Part shown: positions 8,446 to 17,009 of the stretch, piece by piece | Position numbering within the stretch: position 1 is the first letter of the stretch | How the letters are laid out: each line of letters starts with the position of its first letter | Assembly (NCBI RefSeq): GCF_913054185.1 | Contig: NZ_CAJXIV010000011.1 | Coordinates: forward strand, 1 to 63,873 | Length of the DNA: 63,873 nt | Source of the DNA: an uncultured Shimia sp. | GTDB taxonomy: Bacteria > Pseudomonadota > Alphaproteobacteria > Rhodobacterales > Rhodobacteraceae | Reading direction: 5' to 3' | The notes under the pieces: generated by a model | The model's database searches: none | Seen by the model: the letters and a program-made list of their open reading frames with translations, nothing else | Told to the model about the DNA's origin: nothing | Program-made: the position numbers and the translations under genes

Positions 8446-9408
8446 TTAGCGGCGGACTCGCGGGCGATCGGGAATGGGCGCGCTGCTGACTTTGGTTTCG
8501 CGCCAGAACACAAACAGCCCTGCGCCAGTAATCAGCGCCATGCCAATCCACGTTGTGGGGGCAGGCCATTCCTTAAAGATCACGATGCCAAACAACACAC
8601 CCACGGGCAGGGCGGCATATTCCAGCGGCGCAATCAAGCTGGCCTCCGACACCCGGTAAGCTTGGGAGATGAAGAAGCCGCCAAAGGCGATGGAGCAGCC
8701 CAGCAAAAGCAGGATGGGCCAGTCACCCAGAGCAGGCCAATGCCACGCGCGCAGCAGAAAGCTGATCATCTCGCCGCCAGCGTTTTCATATTCCCCATGG
8801 CCCAGAAGCAGGCCCACAATGCTGGCCACGACAATGAAAACAACCTGGATGAAGACAGCCATTGTGGCGGCGCTGTCGGTGGTGCCAATTTTGCGGGTCA
8901 GCACGTGCAGCAGCGCGTAGGCGACGGCGGAGACCAAGGGCAGGAGCAGCGCGAGGTTGAAGTCAGAGGCCCCGGGGCGGATCATGATCAAGACGCCAAT
9001 CATGCCGGCCACCACGGCGACTTTGCGACGCGGGCCAATGACCTCACCGAGCAGAAGCGCGCCAAACAGGGTGATCAGCAGGGGCGAGATGAAAAACACC
9101 GCCATGGCGTCGGCCAGAGGCAGCACGGACAGGCCCAGGAAGAAGGTGGTGTTGGCAAAGACCACGCAGAGACCGCGCAGCATGTGCATGCCAAGGCGTC
9201 GGGTGCGCAGGGCAGAGAAACCACCTTGGAACGGCACAATCACAATCATCAGAATGGTCAGGCCAATGAGCGAGCGGATCAGCACAATTTGATGCAGCGC
9301 ATAGTCGCCGGACAGGAACTTGATGGCGGCGTCGTTGATTGCAAAGAAAAACGTCGCGATCAGGGCGGAGAGCGGGCCAATTGGCAAGGTGGAACGGGAC
9401 TGGGACAT
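8446..9408 (-). CDS. DMT family transporter (EamA)
   Basis: A 320-residue drug/metabolite transporter with ten predicted helices in two EamA repeats (roughly residues 14-145 and 160-300). The start MSQSRSTLPIGP at 9408 is chosen because the helices begin there; the longer open frame adds a non-family leader. Members export or import amino acids, nucleotides or osmolytes; the substrate is unknown. It is transcribed divergently from the ArsR regulator at 9534, so the regulator could also control it (inference). Confidence 0.85.
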   Translation of the reverse strand: MSQSRSTLPIGPLSALIATFFFAINDAAIKFLSGDYALHQIVLIRSLIGLTILMIVIVPFQGGFSALRTRRLGMHMLRGLCVVFANTTFFLGLSVLPLADAMAVFFISPLLITLFGALLLGEVIGPRRKVAVVAGMIGVLIMIRPGASDFNLALLLPLVSAVAYALLHVLTRKIGTTDSAATMAVFIQVVFIVVASIVGLLLGHGEYENAGGEMISFLLRAWHWPALGDWPILLLLGCSIAFGGFFISQAYRVSEASLIAPLEYAALPVGVLFGIVIFKEWPAPTTWIGMALITGAGLFVFWRETKVSSAPIPDRPRVRR

Positions 9409-9497
9409 AGGCGCAGATGGCGCGAATTCGGGAGGCGGGTCTAGGTCAAAAACGACCTTGGCGGGAAAACATGTGAATTGCGCTCTCACAAAGGCTG

Positions 9498-9554
9498 TTG
9501 ACTCAGTTTGATTTTATTCATAACCATTGAGTTATGAAACTATCTGGTTATGAA
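9498..9554 (+). promoter_or_regulatory. Operator/promoter overlapping the ArsR start codon
   Basis: TTCATAAC (9517-9524), six bases, GTTATGAA (9531-9538) form a perfect 8-bp inverted repeat that includes the ATG. A third copy GTTATGAA is at 9547-9554. A -35-like TTGACT is at 9498-9503 and TAACCA lies 17 bp further. No Shine-Dalgarno sequence precedes the ATG, so the transcript may be leaderless and self-repressed. Confidence 0.6.
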
Positions 9555-9914
9555 AGCCCCGAATTGAACGCTGTGTTTGCCGCGTTGGCAGACCCCACCC
9601 GCCGCGCGATTCTGGCGCGGTTGAGTGAGGGTGAAGCCAATGTGCGCGATTTGGCAGAGCCGTTTGAGATGAGCCAACCGGCGGTGTCCAAACATCTGAA
9701 GGTGCTGGAGGCCTCTGGGTTAATTGAGCGCGGACAGGTGGGACAAAGCCGTCCAGCGTATCTGAAGGCCGCGCCGATGAAAGAGGCAGTGGACTGGATG
9801 GAGCAATTCAGCCGCTTCTGGTCCGGCAGCTTTGATCAACTGGATGCGCTCCTTGAGACAATGAAATCTGAAACTGAAACCACTGTAAAAAAGGACTTTT
9901 TGAAAGATGACTGA
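9534..9914 (+). CDS. ArsR family winged-helix transcriptional regulator
   Basis: A 126-residue regulator. ALADPTRRAILARLSEG opens the ArsR fold, and NVRDLAEPFEMSQPAVSKHLKVLEASGLIERG (about 36-67) is the helix-turn-helix with wing. No metal-binding cysteine cluster is present. This is the non-metal SmtB/ArsR group commonly paired with an SRPBCC/AHSA1 partner gene, exactly as found here, with an 8-base overlap to the next gene. An inverted repeat at its own start codon suggests autorepression. Confidence 0.9.
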   Translation: MKLSGYESPELNAVFAALADPTRRAILARLSEGEANVRDLAEPFEMSQPAVSKHLKVLEASGLIERGQVGQSRPAYLKAAPMKEAVDWMEQFSRFWSGSFDQLDALLETMKSETETTVKKDFLKDD

Positions 9915-10386
9915 TTTACCGATCTATTTGTTCAACCGCACGTTTGCAGCGCCCGCCGAAATGGTGTGGAAGACGTTTAGCGACCCAAAACTATTGTCGG
10001 TCTGGTACGGACCGGGTGTGGAAACCGTGATCCACGAGTTTGATCTGCGCCCCGGGGGGCGGTGGCTCAATGAGATGAAATGGGGCGAGAAATCTGACTA
10101 CAGTCGGATGGAGTTTCAAGAGGTGGCCAATGGAGAGAAGATTGTCTGGATGCACCACAGCACTGATGCAGAGTGGCTGCAAATCCCCAATCCAATGATG
10201 CCAAACTGGCCGCAGAAGCTGTTGACCACGGTAACATTTGCCGAGGATGGCGGGCAGACCAAAGTGAAGCTGGAGCAAGTGCCAGTGGACGCCAGTGCGG
10301 AAGAAGCCGCCTGTTTTGCGGAGATGATGGGCAACATGGACAGTGGTTGGGGCAAAGGCTTCGATCTGTTGGAAACACTGCTCTAA
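9907..10386 (+). CDS. SRPBCC domain protein (AHSA1-like)
   Basis: A 159-residue START/Bet v1-like protein of the AHSA1 group: PAEMVWKTFSDPKLLSVWYGP, then DLRPGGRWLNEM and VKLEQVPVD strands, ending in the long C-terminal helix GWGKGFDLLETLL. Such proteins form a hydrophobic cavity; their ligand is usually unknown. It overlaps the ArsR gene by eight bases, a pairing conserved in many bacteria, so it is likely the regulator's main target. A strong hairpin terminator follows. Confidence 0.85.
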   Translation: MTDLPIYLFNRTFAAPAEMVWKTFSDPKLLSVWYGPGVETVIHEFDLRPGGRWLNEMKWGEKSDYSRMEFQEVANGEKIVWMHHSTDAEWLQIPNPMMPNWPQKLLTTVTFAEDGGQTKVKLEQVPVDASAEEAACFAEMMGNMDSGWGKGFDLLETLL

Positions 10387-10414
10387 GAGGCAAATCTCTA
10401 TTTTCTTTGCCAAA

Positions 10415-10456
10415 AACGCCTGTCTCAGCTTACGCTGGGGCAGGCGTTGCGGTGTT
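10415..10456 (+). terminator. Terminator after the ArsR-SRPBCC operon
   Basis: A 15-pair stem: 10415-10429 (AACGCCTGTCTCAGC) pairs with 10434-10448 (GCTGGGGCAGGCGTT), loop TTAC, allowing two G-T pairs. A short T run follows. It ends just before the Sel1-repeat gene. Confidence 0.8.
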
Positions 10457-10485
10457 TTGAGACTGTTTTGCGCAAGGGGGATGAG

Positions 10486-12216
10486 ATGAAACACATGTTT
10501 TTTACGGCCTGTATTGCAGGCCTGATTGGTGGCGTTGGCATGGCGGTGGCGGAGGATGCGGGGGCGTTCTGGCAACCGGCGCGGGACACGTTCAACAAGA
10601 TGTCTGACGACGCTTGTGATGGGGATGGCAGTGCGTTTCGCGAGCTGATGCAGGCGGCGATTATGGAAGAGCATCCGGTGGCGCAGAATGATCTGGCCTG
10701 GGTGTTTGGCACGGAGCGGTGCCAATATTACGCCGATGATATTGAAGCGGTCGCGGAGCTGCAAAAAGACGCGGCCGATGCGGGCTACCCGGTGGCGCAA
10801 CACAACATTGGCGTCAAGTTCATGGAAGGCGATGGGGTGGCGCAGAACACCGATCTGGCCATCGACTATTTTGAAGCGGCGCTGCGGGCGGGCTACGGCA
10901 AAGCGGCGGCGCAGTTGGGCATCTACTTTGCAGAAGGGGAGTATGTTCAGCGCAACATCGCGCGGGCGGATTTGTTGCTGGAAGACGCTTACGCGCAGGG
11001 AGCAGATCAGGACATGATTGATCGGCTGACGGCGGCGTTGGAAAACGCGGCGCCAACACCCGCGTCTTTGTCGTCTGATCGATGGGCGTATGAGGATGGT
11101 GAAGCGGGGTATGATCTGGTGCAGAACAGCGCGTTGCTGGCGCGGGTGTTTTTAGGCCGGGATCAGGAGACTGGTGATTATTACTACGGCATGTACCGCG
11201 TGTCTGATGACCCGATGATCCACTTCATGGGGGTGTCGGTGAAACATGCCAACGGCCGCGACACCGAGTTGGATATGAACGGCTGCGGCGGACAAAACTG
11301 TTTGATCGATTACGGCGACAGTGGGCAGGTGCGGATTCCAATTTCCGGACCCACTCAGGCGGCGATGCTGGAAGCGTTTAAGTCCGGGGACACAGTGAAG
11401 TTCCGCTATCAAACCGAAGCCAGTTACGCAGAAAACGAGTTCAAGACGATGACGTTGGGTCTCAAAGGCTCACGCAAGGCGATTGAGGCGGTGCAAAGGT
11501 ACGCACCTGCGCCCAAGACCCCATCAGTGAGCGCTCCTGAGGTGATCGCTCCGCAAACAGACACCACAGCACAGGCGGACCCGCAATACACCGCTGGAAC
11601 GTCTTACTACTATGAGGATACCAAAAACGGGGATAGATTCTGCCAGGCTGACGACCAAGCGGAATTTCCAGCGCACTTCTTTTCCGAATTGAACGAACTG
11701 CAGATCAAAGGCTGGGTGGAGGAGCCCACCGGCCTGCTGAAACCGGCCAATCTGGACTATCTCAATACGGCGACGACATTGTGGCATGGTGGGCTGCATT
11801 CCAGCAGCTCGGGGAATCTGGTGTTCTACAAAAACGGCGCAGTGAAAGAGCTGCAACACACCGCACGGGATGGCGTGTTTGACGTATATGAGGTTCTGTC
11901 TGGCAGTTGGCAACGTGACAGCGGGCGAGGCGTGGTCCTGCGATTGAAATCAAAGTGGAGTTATTGGCAGTCGGGCCATGACCACTATGAGTGTACTGGT
12001 GGCACGTTGGCTTCCAACACATCTTTTGGCTTCCGCGACGGGGAAAACGCCAGTTGGCGCAGCTGTTCCATTGTCTTTAAATGTGAGCGTTGGAGTGACG
12101 AGCGGCCTGAGCGTAAGCCCATGCAATATTACGGATCTTTACGGGAATGGGCACCAGGCGATGTGGCGCCGAAGCAATTGAAATGGAGCCAATTGCAACT
12201 GAAGGGCCGGAACTAG
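10486..12216 (+). CDS. Exported Sel1-repeat protein with unknown C-terminal domain
   Basis: A 576-residue protein. Residues 1-21 form a signal peptide (FFTACIAGLIGGVGMAVAE). Sel1-like repeats, with AYPVAQHNIGVKFMEGDGVA-type units, cover about residues 55-180. The middle part (about 215-330) holds a GCGGQNC motif and IPISGPTQAAMLEAFKSG, resembling the invasion-associated locus B fold. The last 190 residues, with paired cysteines and many aromatic residues, I do not recognise. AAGGGGG precedes ATG 10486. It is probably periplasmic. Sel1 proteins often act as adaptors in envelope or signalling complexes; no partner is adjacent. Confidence 0.7.
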   Translation: MKHMFFTACIAGLIGGVGMAVAEDAGAFWQPARDTFNKMSDDACDGDGSAFRELMQAAIMEEHPVAQNDLAWVFGTERCQYYADDIEAVAELQKDAADAGYPVAQHNIGVKFMEGDGVAQNTDLAIDYFEAALRAGYGKAAAQLGIYFAEGEYVQRNIARADLLLEDAYAQGADQDMIDRLTAALENAAPTPASLSSDRWAYEDGEAGYDLVQNSALLARVFLGRDQETGDYYYGMYRVSDDPMIHFMGVSVKHANGRDTELDMNGCGGQNCLIDYGDSGQVRIPISGPTQAAMLEAFKSGDTVKFRYQTEASYAENEFKTMTLGLKGSRKAIEAVQRYAPAPKTPSVSAPEVIAPQTDTTAQADPQYTAGTSYYYEDTKNGDRFCQADDQAEFPAHFFSELNELQIKGWVEEPTGLLKPANLDYLNTATTLWHGGLHSSSSGNLVFYKNGAVKELQHTARDGVFDVYEVLSGSWQRDSGRGVVLRLKSKWSYWQSGHDHYECTGGTLASNTSFGFRDGENASWRSCSIVFKCERWSDERPERKPMQYYGSLREWAPGDVAPKQLKWSQLQLKGRN

Positions 12217-12281
12217 GGCTTTGCCTTCATTGTCGCCAACATCCCCGCCAGAGGTTCCAACATGTGCCGCGCACGCAGGTT

Positions 12282-12731
12282 TTAGCGCTGAGCCGCCCGC
12301 AATTCTCGCTCCAGCGCCTCTAGAAAACGGGAGCGGTCGGCCTTGGTAAAGCCTTTGCCACCGCCTTGCCGGAAAGGGTCCGCGGCGCGCAGGTCGGTCA
12401 TCAGGTCGCGGGTGGCCAGCACATTGCCGATGTTGGCGGAGGTCAAAGCCTCGCCGTTGTGTTTGAGCACGCGTGCGCCGCTTTCCACACATTTGGCCGC
12501 CAGGGGGATGTCGCCAGTGATGACGACGTCGCCTGTTTTGGCCCGGTCCGCGATCCACATGTCGGCCACATCGGGGCCTTCGGGTACAATCACGTTTTCC
12601 ACCAGCGGGTTCTGCGAGGGGCGCAGCCCGCCGTTGGATACCACGTAGATGGTCACTTTGTGACGGGTGCCAACGCGTTCGACCTCGGCTTTCACCGGAC
12701 AGGCGTCGGCATCCACATAAATAGCGGTCAT
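12282..12731 (-). CDS. UPF0178/YaiI family protein (DUF188)
   Basis: A 149-residue protein of the YaiI/YqxD family. Conserved blocks are [13 protein letters not shown] at the start, [30 protein letters not shown] in the middle, and [20 protein letters not shown] at the end. The fold is PIN-like, with acidic residues at the putative metal site (D7, D9); no activity is established. It starts 15 bp after fghA and is likely its operon mate. Confidence 0.92.
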   Translation of the reverse strand: MTAIYVDADACPVKAEVERVGTRHKVTIYVVSNGGLRPSQNPLVENVIVPEGPDVADMWIADRAKTGDVVITGDIPLAAKCVESGARVLKHNGEALTSANIGNVLATRDLMTDLRAADPFRQGGGKGFTKADRSRFLEALERELRAAQR

Positions 12732-12746
12732 TTGTAGTGCTCTTTC

Positions 12747-13580
12747 TTAATCTGCGTAGAGCGCTTCGGCGTGGAAGGCGATGTGCTCTTCCATGAAAGT
12801 GGAGACAAAGAAGTAGCTGTGATCATAGCCTTTTTGCAGGCGCAGCGTGGCTTCCTGACGGCGGGCATTGGCGGCTTGTGCCAGGGCTTCAGGACACAGC
12901 AGATCGATGAACTGATCGTTGGTGCCGGTGTCGACCAGCATGGGGCCGTCAAAGCCTTTGTCTTTCATTAGCAGGGTGGCGTCATGCGCGGCCCAAGTGG
13001 ACTCGTCGTCGCCCAGATAGGCGGTGAGCTGCTTGCGGCCCCATTCAGAGGCAGTGGGGTTGGCGATGGGCGCAAAGGCAGATACGGAGCGGAAGCGGCC
13101 CGGCAAGGACATCGCCATGGTTAGGGCTCCGTGGCCGCCCATGGAGTGGCCCATGATGGATTGGCGGGATAGGTCGAGCGGGAAGTCCTCTTGCAGGAAG
13201 GATGGCAGGTCTTCGGTGATGTAGTCCCACATATTGTAATGCGGGGTCCACGGTGCTTGGGTGGCGTTCACGTAAAAGCCTGCGCCTTTGCCAAGGTCAT
13301 ACGCCGGATCATCGGCCACAGACTCGCCGCGGGGCGATGTGTCTGGGAACACCAGCGCGATGCCCTGTTCGGCGGCCCATTGCTGGGCGCCCGTTTTTAC
13401 CATGGCGTTTTCGTGGGTGCAGGTCAGGCCAGACAGATACCAGATCACTGGCACGGGCCCCATTTGGGCTTCTTCGGGCAGGAACAGGCCAAAGGTCATG
13501 TCACAGCGGGTGCTGTGGGAATTGTGGCTGTACACGCCTTGGGTGCCGCCAAACGCGCGATTTTCTGAGATGATTTCCAT
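12747..13580 (-). CDS. fghA: S-formylglutathione hydrolase
   Basis: A 277-residue esterase-D family serine hydrolase that releases formate and glutathione from S-formylglutathione in the cytosol, the second step of glutathione-dependent formaldehyde oxidation. The nucleophile motif GHSMGGHG has Ser146, WYLSGLTCTHEN supplies the oxyanion region, and Asp/His of the triad lie in the last 80 residues (TGTNDQF and GYDHSYFF). The start at 13580 (MEIISENRAF) matches the family; the open frame continues 19 codons upstream. The matching dehydrogenase frmA is about 8 kb away rather than adjacent. It is probably in an operon with the upstream AEC transporter and downstream DUF188 gene. Confidence 0.94.
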   Translation of the reverse strand: MEIISENRAFGGTQGVYSHNSHSTRCDMTFGLFLPEEAQMGPVPVIWYLSGLTCTHENAMVKTGAQQWAAEQGIALVFPDTSPRGESVADDPAYDLGKGAGFYVNATQAPWTPHYNMWDYITEDLPSFLQEDFPLDLSRQSIMGHSMGGHGALTMAMSLPGRFRSVSAFAPIANPTASEWGRKQLTAYLGDDESTWAAHDATLLMKDKGFDGPMLVDTGTNDQFIDLLCPEALAQAANARRQEATLRLQKGYDHSYFFVSTFMEEHIAFHAEALYAD

Positions 13581-13618
13581 GGGAAGGCCTCCTGCCAAAA
13601 GGGTCGACGTCCACGATG

Positions 13619-14548
13619 TCAGAGTTGGGAGACCCATGCAATCACAACACTGACGCTGGCGATGGAGAAGAGCGTGGAGAACAGGATTGCCGCCGATGCG
13701 CGATGGGGCGCAACGCCATAGTGCTGGGCCAGCATGTAGACGTTTCCGGCAACAGGGAGCGCGGCAGCAGCGATCACTACAGAGGCGGAGTAGGTGTCAA
13801 TTGGCAGGAGCCAAAGGACAGCGATGGCAACACACAGCGGGTGCAGGATCAGCTTGGCAAAGGTGAGCCAAAGCGCCACTTCGACCCGCTCGGCAGATTT
13901 GCCGGCGAGGGACGCACCAATCGCAAACAGAGCGCCCGGGGTGGCGGCCCCACCAAGGATAGCGAGGAACTCGTTTAATGGGTCGGGGATTGGGATTTCC
14001 AGCGCGGACCAGACAAAGCCGAGAGAAATGGCCACAATCATTGGGTTGCGCAGCAGACCCATGGTGACGGTTTTCAACACGCCGAGGTGCATACGGCCGT
14101 CACGCGATCCGGTAATCAGGATCACAATCAAGCTGGAAAACACAATCAGGTCGACGGCCAGCACCATCATGACAGGGCCAATGGCCTCAGCGCCCATCAG
14201 AAGGGTGAGCATTGGCACGCCAAGGAAACCGACGTTGCCGATGGTGGCGCATTGGGCTTCTACAGCGGCGGTGGCGATGTCTTGTTTGCGTAACATGGCC
14301 ACAAGGGTCGCCAGGCCGTAGACCGCAACGCAGCCCATGAGGTAGCCGCCAATCAGGCGCCAGTTGAGCACTTCGGCGAGGCTGAGATTGGCGGAAAACC
14401 GAAAGAGCATGGCCGAGAGGGCAAAGTAGAAGACAAACTTGGTGAGATAGGCCGTGGCTTCCGCAGAAAAGAAGCGTGTGCGCCCGGCCCAGTAGCCCAG
14501 GCCGATGATCGCAAAAAACGGTAGTGTTTTCAGAAAGATTGCCAACAT
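13619..14548 (-). CDS. AEC (auxin efflux carrier) family transporter
   Basis: A 309-residue membrane protein with about ten helices in two inverted halves, typical of the AEC family. Recognisable elements are FFAIIGLGYWAGRTRFFSAE at the N-terminus, GNVGFLGVPM in helix 4 and AALPVAGNVYMLAQHYG near the end. Bacterial members transport malonate, malate or other organic acids; the substrate here is unknown. It lies 38 bp before fghA and 44 bp after a DMT transporter gene, all on the minus strand, so they may be co-transcribed. Confidence 0.87.
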   Translation of the reverse strand: MLAIFLKTLPFFAIIGLGYWAGRTRFFSAEATAYLTKFVFYFALSAMLFRFSANLSLAEVLNWRLIGGYLMGCVAVYGLATLVAMLRKQDIATAAVEAQCATIGNVGFLGVPMLTLLMGAEAIGPVMMVLAVDLIVFSSLIVILITGSRDGRMHLGVLKTVTMGLLRNPMIVAISLGFVWSALEIPIPDPLNEFLAILGGAATPGALFAIGASLAGKSAERVEVALWLTFAKLILHPLCVAIAVLWLLPIDTYSASVVIAAAALPVAGNVYMLAQHYGVAPHRASAAILFSTLFSIASVSVVIAWVSQL

Positions 14549-14592
14549 GCGCCAGCCTTAGCAGGTTTGGGAATGTTGGCAAATGGTGCGGC

Positions 14593-15483
14593 TTAGGCGA
14601 GCGCGATGACTGCGGTGCCCAAAACCGTAAGAAGCGCCCCGATTATTGCGTGGCTGTGTGGTCGCTGGCGGTCTTTCCACCAAAGGATGGGCAAAATGAG
14701 CACGGGGGAGAGCGATCCAAACACCGCCGCGATCCCCGCATCAAGTTGGGTGAACGCGTAGAGCAGAAGGGATGACGACACGACGTATCCAATAAAACCG
14801 GGCAAAATGGTGCGACCAAGGAGGGTTGGGGAAACCGGGCTTTGCGCGCGCACTGCTGCACCGGGCCAGAACGCCAAGATGGAGATCAAGACAGCGGCAC
14901 CTATGAGGCGGATGGCGGTGGCAGTCAGCGGTTCGAGGCCGGCCTGCAAAGCCGGTTTCATTGCCAAAAACCCGTAGCCTTGAAGGGTGGTGGCCGTCAG
15001 TCCCAAAAGGATAGTGATCGACAGTTTGCCGGTTTGCGCGTCGCTCTTTGACGGGGAGCTGTTGCCAAAGAAAATGGCGAGACAAACGCCGCAGAGCGCG
15101 ATGCAGGCCCCCATGAGGTCTGTTGTTGTTGGGATTTCGTTGAGCCAGATAAACGCCATGATCCCGACAACGGGGGCTTTCATGGAGAGCAACAACTCGG
15201 TGCGGCGCGGCCCTCCGCGACGCAAGCAGGCGATCATGGCAAGGTTTCCAAGGACAATGCCAAACACGCTGCTTGTGACAAATGCGGGCCAGAAGCTCCA
15301 CTCCACACTGTGCCAATCTCCAAGGGTGGAAACGAGAAGCGTCACAATAAGAGCGCAAGCAATCAGTTGAATGCGGGTGAAGGCAAACGCGCCCAGCTGT
15401 TTGGCAGGTGCCTCTGCCAGCACGATGCCACTGGCCCAGCCAAAAGAAGCGCCGATGGCGACGAGAAGGGGAAGAAAGATCAT
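14593..15483 (-). CDS. DMT family transporter (EamA)
   Basis: A 296-residue protein with ten predicted helices in two EamA repeats. It begins FLPLLVAIGASFGWASGIVLAE. It is transcribed divergently from an HxlR regulator, and the 73-bp gap holds several repeated GTAGC elements, so regulation by that HxlR protein is likely. The substrate is unknown; members include metabolite exporters. Confidence 0.85.
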   Translation of the reverse strand: MIFLPLLVAIGASFGWASGIVLAEAPAKQLGAFAFTRIQLIACALIVTLLVSTLGDWHSVEWSFWPAFVTSSVFGIVLGNLAMIACLRRGGPRRTELLLSMKAPVVGIMAFIWLNEIPTTTDLMGACIALCGVCLAIFFGNSSPSKSDAQTGKLSITILLGLTATTLQGYGFLAMKPALQAGLEPLTATAIRLIGAAVLISILAFWPGAAVRAQSPVSPTLLGRTILPGFIGYVVSSSLLLYAFTQLDAGIAAVFGSLSPVLILPILWWKDRQRPHSHAIIGALLTVLGTAVIALA

Positions 15484-15502
15484 GACAGGGGCACTCAGAT
15501 TC

Positions 15503-15546
15503 GCTACGCTTTATGTAGCAGATACATCGCTATCAAAAATGTAGCA
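15503..15546. promoter_or_regulatory. Operator repeats in the DMT/HxlR divergent promoter
   Basis: GCTAC (15503-15507), seven bases, GTAGC (15515-15519) form an inverted repeat. ATGTAGCA occurs twice as a direct repeat, at 15513-15520 and 15539-15546. GATA-N6-TATC lies between. Likely HxlR binding sites for both genes. Confidence 0.55.
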
Positions 15547-15556
15547 AGGGGGCGAG

Positions 15557-15904
15557 ATGCCAGCACAAGTTCCAATCCCAGGTCAGCCGGTGCGTGGGTC
15601 CAGGTCAGGCAAGCCGATTATGGCGTTGTTTGATTTGCTTGGGCGCAGTTGGACGCTGGGCGTGTTGTGGCAGCTCTCTGAAGGGGGGCTTACCTTCCGG
15701 GCGTTGCAAGACAGGTGCGAAAAGGTGTCCCCAACGGTGTTGAACCGCCGACTCAAGGAATTGAGCGCAAGCGGCTTGGTATGTCGCGGCGAAGAGGGCT
15801 ATGCGCTGACAGAGGCTGGGCAGGAGTTGTTCGCGCTTTTGCGCCCGTTTGGGCCGTGGGCGCAGAGCTGGGCGGTGATGTTGGAAGACATGGACAGCGA
15901 CTAG
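15557..15904 (+). CDS. HxlR family winged-helix transcriptional regulator
   Basis: A 115-residue regulator. LLGRSWTLGVLWQLSEGGLTFRALQDRC, then VSPTVLNRRLKELSASGLV (recognition helix about 58-76) and a wing ending in YALTEAGQEL are typical of HxlR proteins, although the family's usual N-terminal cysteine is absent. AAGGGGG precedes the ATG. It probably senses a small toxic or metabolic compound and controls the divergent DMT transporter. Its 3' end overlaps the convergent mbfA gene by four bases. Confidence 0.88.
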   Translation: MPAQVPIPGQPVRGSRSGKPIMALFDLLGRSWTLGVLWQLSEGGLTFRALQDRCEKVSPTVLNRRLKELSASGLVCRGEEGYALTEAGQELFALLRPFGPWAQSWAVMLEDMDSD

Positions 15905-16875
15905 CCGCCGCCAATGATTGCCCCAGCGGCAAACACCAGCGCGCCGCCCAGCACCACTTGGAACGTGGCGCGGCCAAAGGGGGTTTTCATAAAGCGGTTC
16001 TGGATCCAGACGATGGCCCAAAGCTCCACAAACACCACGATGATGGCGATGATGGTTGCGGTCCAGAAGTCGGTGATCAGATACGGCAAGGCATGGCCCA
16101 GGCCACCCAATGTGGTCATGATGCCAGAGGCAAAACCGCGTTTTACTGGGGAGCCACGTCCAGAAAGCTCACCGTCGTCGCTGGCGGCCTCCGTGAAGCC
16201 CATGGAGATGCCTGCGCCGACCGAGGCGGCGAGGCCAACCAGAAAAGTGGTGTGTGTGTCTTGCGTGGCAAAGGCGGTGGCAAAGATCGGCGCTAGGGTG
16301 GAGACCGAGCCGTCCATGAGGCCGGCAAGACCGGGTTGTACCCAAGTCAGAAGAAACTGGCGGTTGGCTTTGTCGTTTTCCTCATCCCGCGCGGCGGGGT
16401 CGAGGTGTTTTTCTGCCATCTCAACAGCGGTGTTTTGGTGGCCCGCTTCGGCGGCGGCCAGATCTCCCAGCAGCTTGCGAGTCTTGGCGTTGCTGACTTG
16501 CTTCATGGCGTTGAGGTAGAAGTTTTCGGCATCCTGCTCCATGCCAGCAGCCTGCGCACGGATGGCCTCCAATGACAGATTTGCGGTCAGCCATAGGGGC
16601 GCACGGCTGTGAAATCCGGCGACATGTTCGCGACGGATCAAAGGGATTGTGTCGCCAAAACGGGCGCGGTGTTGGGCTATCAGCGATTGTCGGTGGCTGT
16701 CTTCTTCCGCCGCCATGTCATCAAACACCTTGGCGGAGGCGGGGTAATCCTCACGCAGGTGTTGGGCAAAGCTGCGGTAGATGCGGGCGTCATCTTCTTC
16801 AGACGCAATGGCCAGAGCAAGAATATCTTGTTCGCTGAGGTCTTTGAGACGTTTGCGGGACGGCAGAAAGCGCAT
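15901..16875 (-). CDS. mbfA: Membrane-bound ferritin MbfA (iron exporter)
   Basis: A 324-residue fusion. Residues 1-165 are a rubrerythrin-like ferritin domain with ExxH-type ligands (ASEEDDARIY, AEEDSH, EAGH). Residues 175-324 form a VIT1/CCC1-like membrane domain with about five helices, beginning QPGLAGLMDGSVSTLAPIFATAFAT. In alphaproteobacteria MbfA binds and exports iron from the cytosol and protects against iron and peroxide stress. A near-perfect Irr-type iron control element lies 11 bp before the start codon, matching known repression by Irr when iron is scarce. Confidence 0.93.
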   Translation of the reverse strand: MRFLPSRKRLKDLSEQDILALAIASEEDDARIYRSFAQHLREDYPASAKVFDDMAAEEDSHRQSLIAQHRARFGDTIPLIRREHVAGFHSRAPLWLTANLSLEAIRAQAAGMEQDAENFYLNAMKQVSNAKTRKLLGDLAAAEAGHQNTAVEMAEKHLDPAARDEENDKANRQFLLTWVQPGLAGLMDGSVSTLAPIFATAFATQDTHTTFLVGLAASVGAGISMGFTEAASDDGELSGRGSPVKRGFASGIMTTLGGLGHALPYLITDFWTATIIAIIVVFVELWAIVWIQNRFMKTPFGRATFQVVLGGALVFAAGAIIGGG

Positions 16876-16886
16876 AAGAAGCTCCA

Positions 16887-16905
16887 GTTTAGAATAATTC
16901 TAAAC
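16887..16905 (-). promoter_or_regulatory. Iron control element (Irr box) of mbfA
   Basis: GTTTAGAATAATTCTAAAC: 8-bp perfect arms around three bases. It fits the TTTAGAA-N3-TTCTAAA pattern bound by Irr in alphaproteobacteria and sits 11 bp upstream of the mbfA start codon, where it would block transcription. The divergent TetR gene starts 105 bp away and could share it. Confidence 0.85.
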
Positions 16906-17009
16906 AATCATACCGTTTTGTGAGGTGCAAGCGCTTGCTGCAAAGGAAGCGCACGGTGTATTGTACCCATCACACTCACCGGGAGGCCGGACAAGCCTAT
17001 GAGAGATCT

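Noticed and set aside
8434..9444. Open frame of 336 codons on the plus strand opposite the DMT transporter
   Set aside because: Its product is rich in His, Gln and Gly with no fold signs, the pattern expected of the antisense of a membrane protein gene. The minus-strand transporter explains the region.
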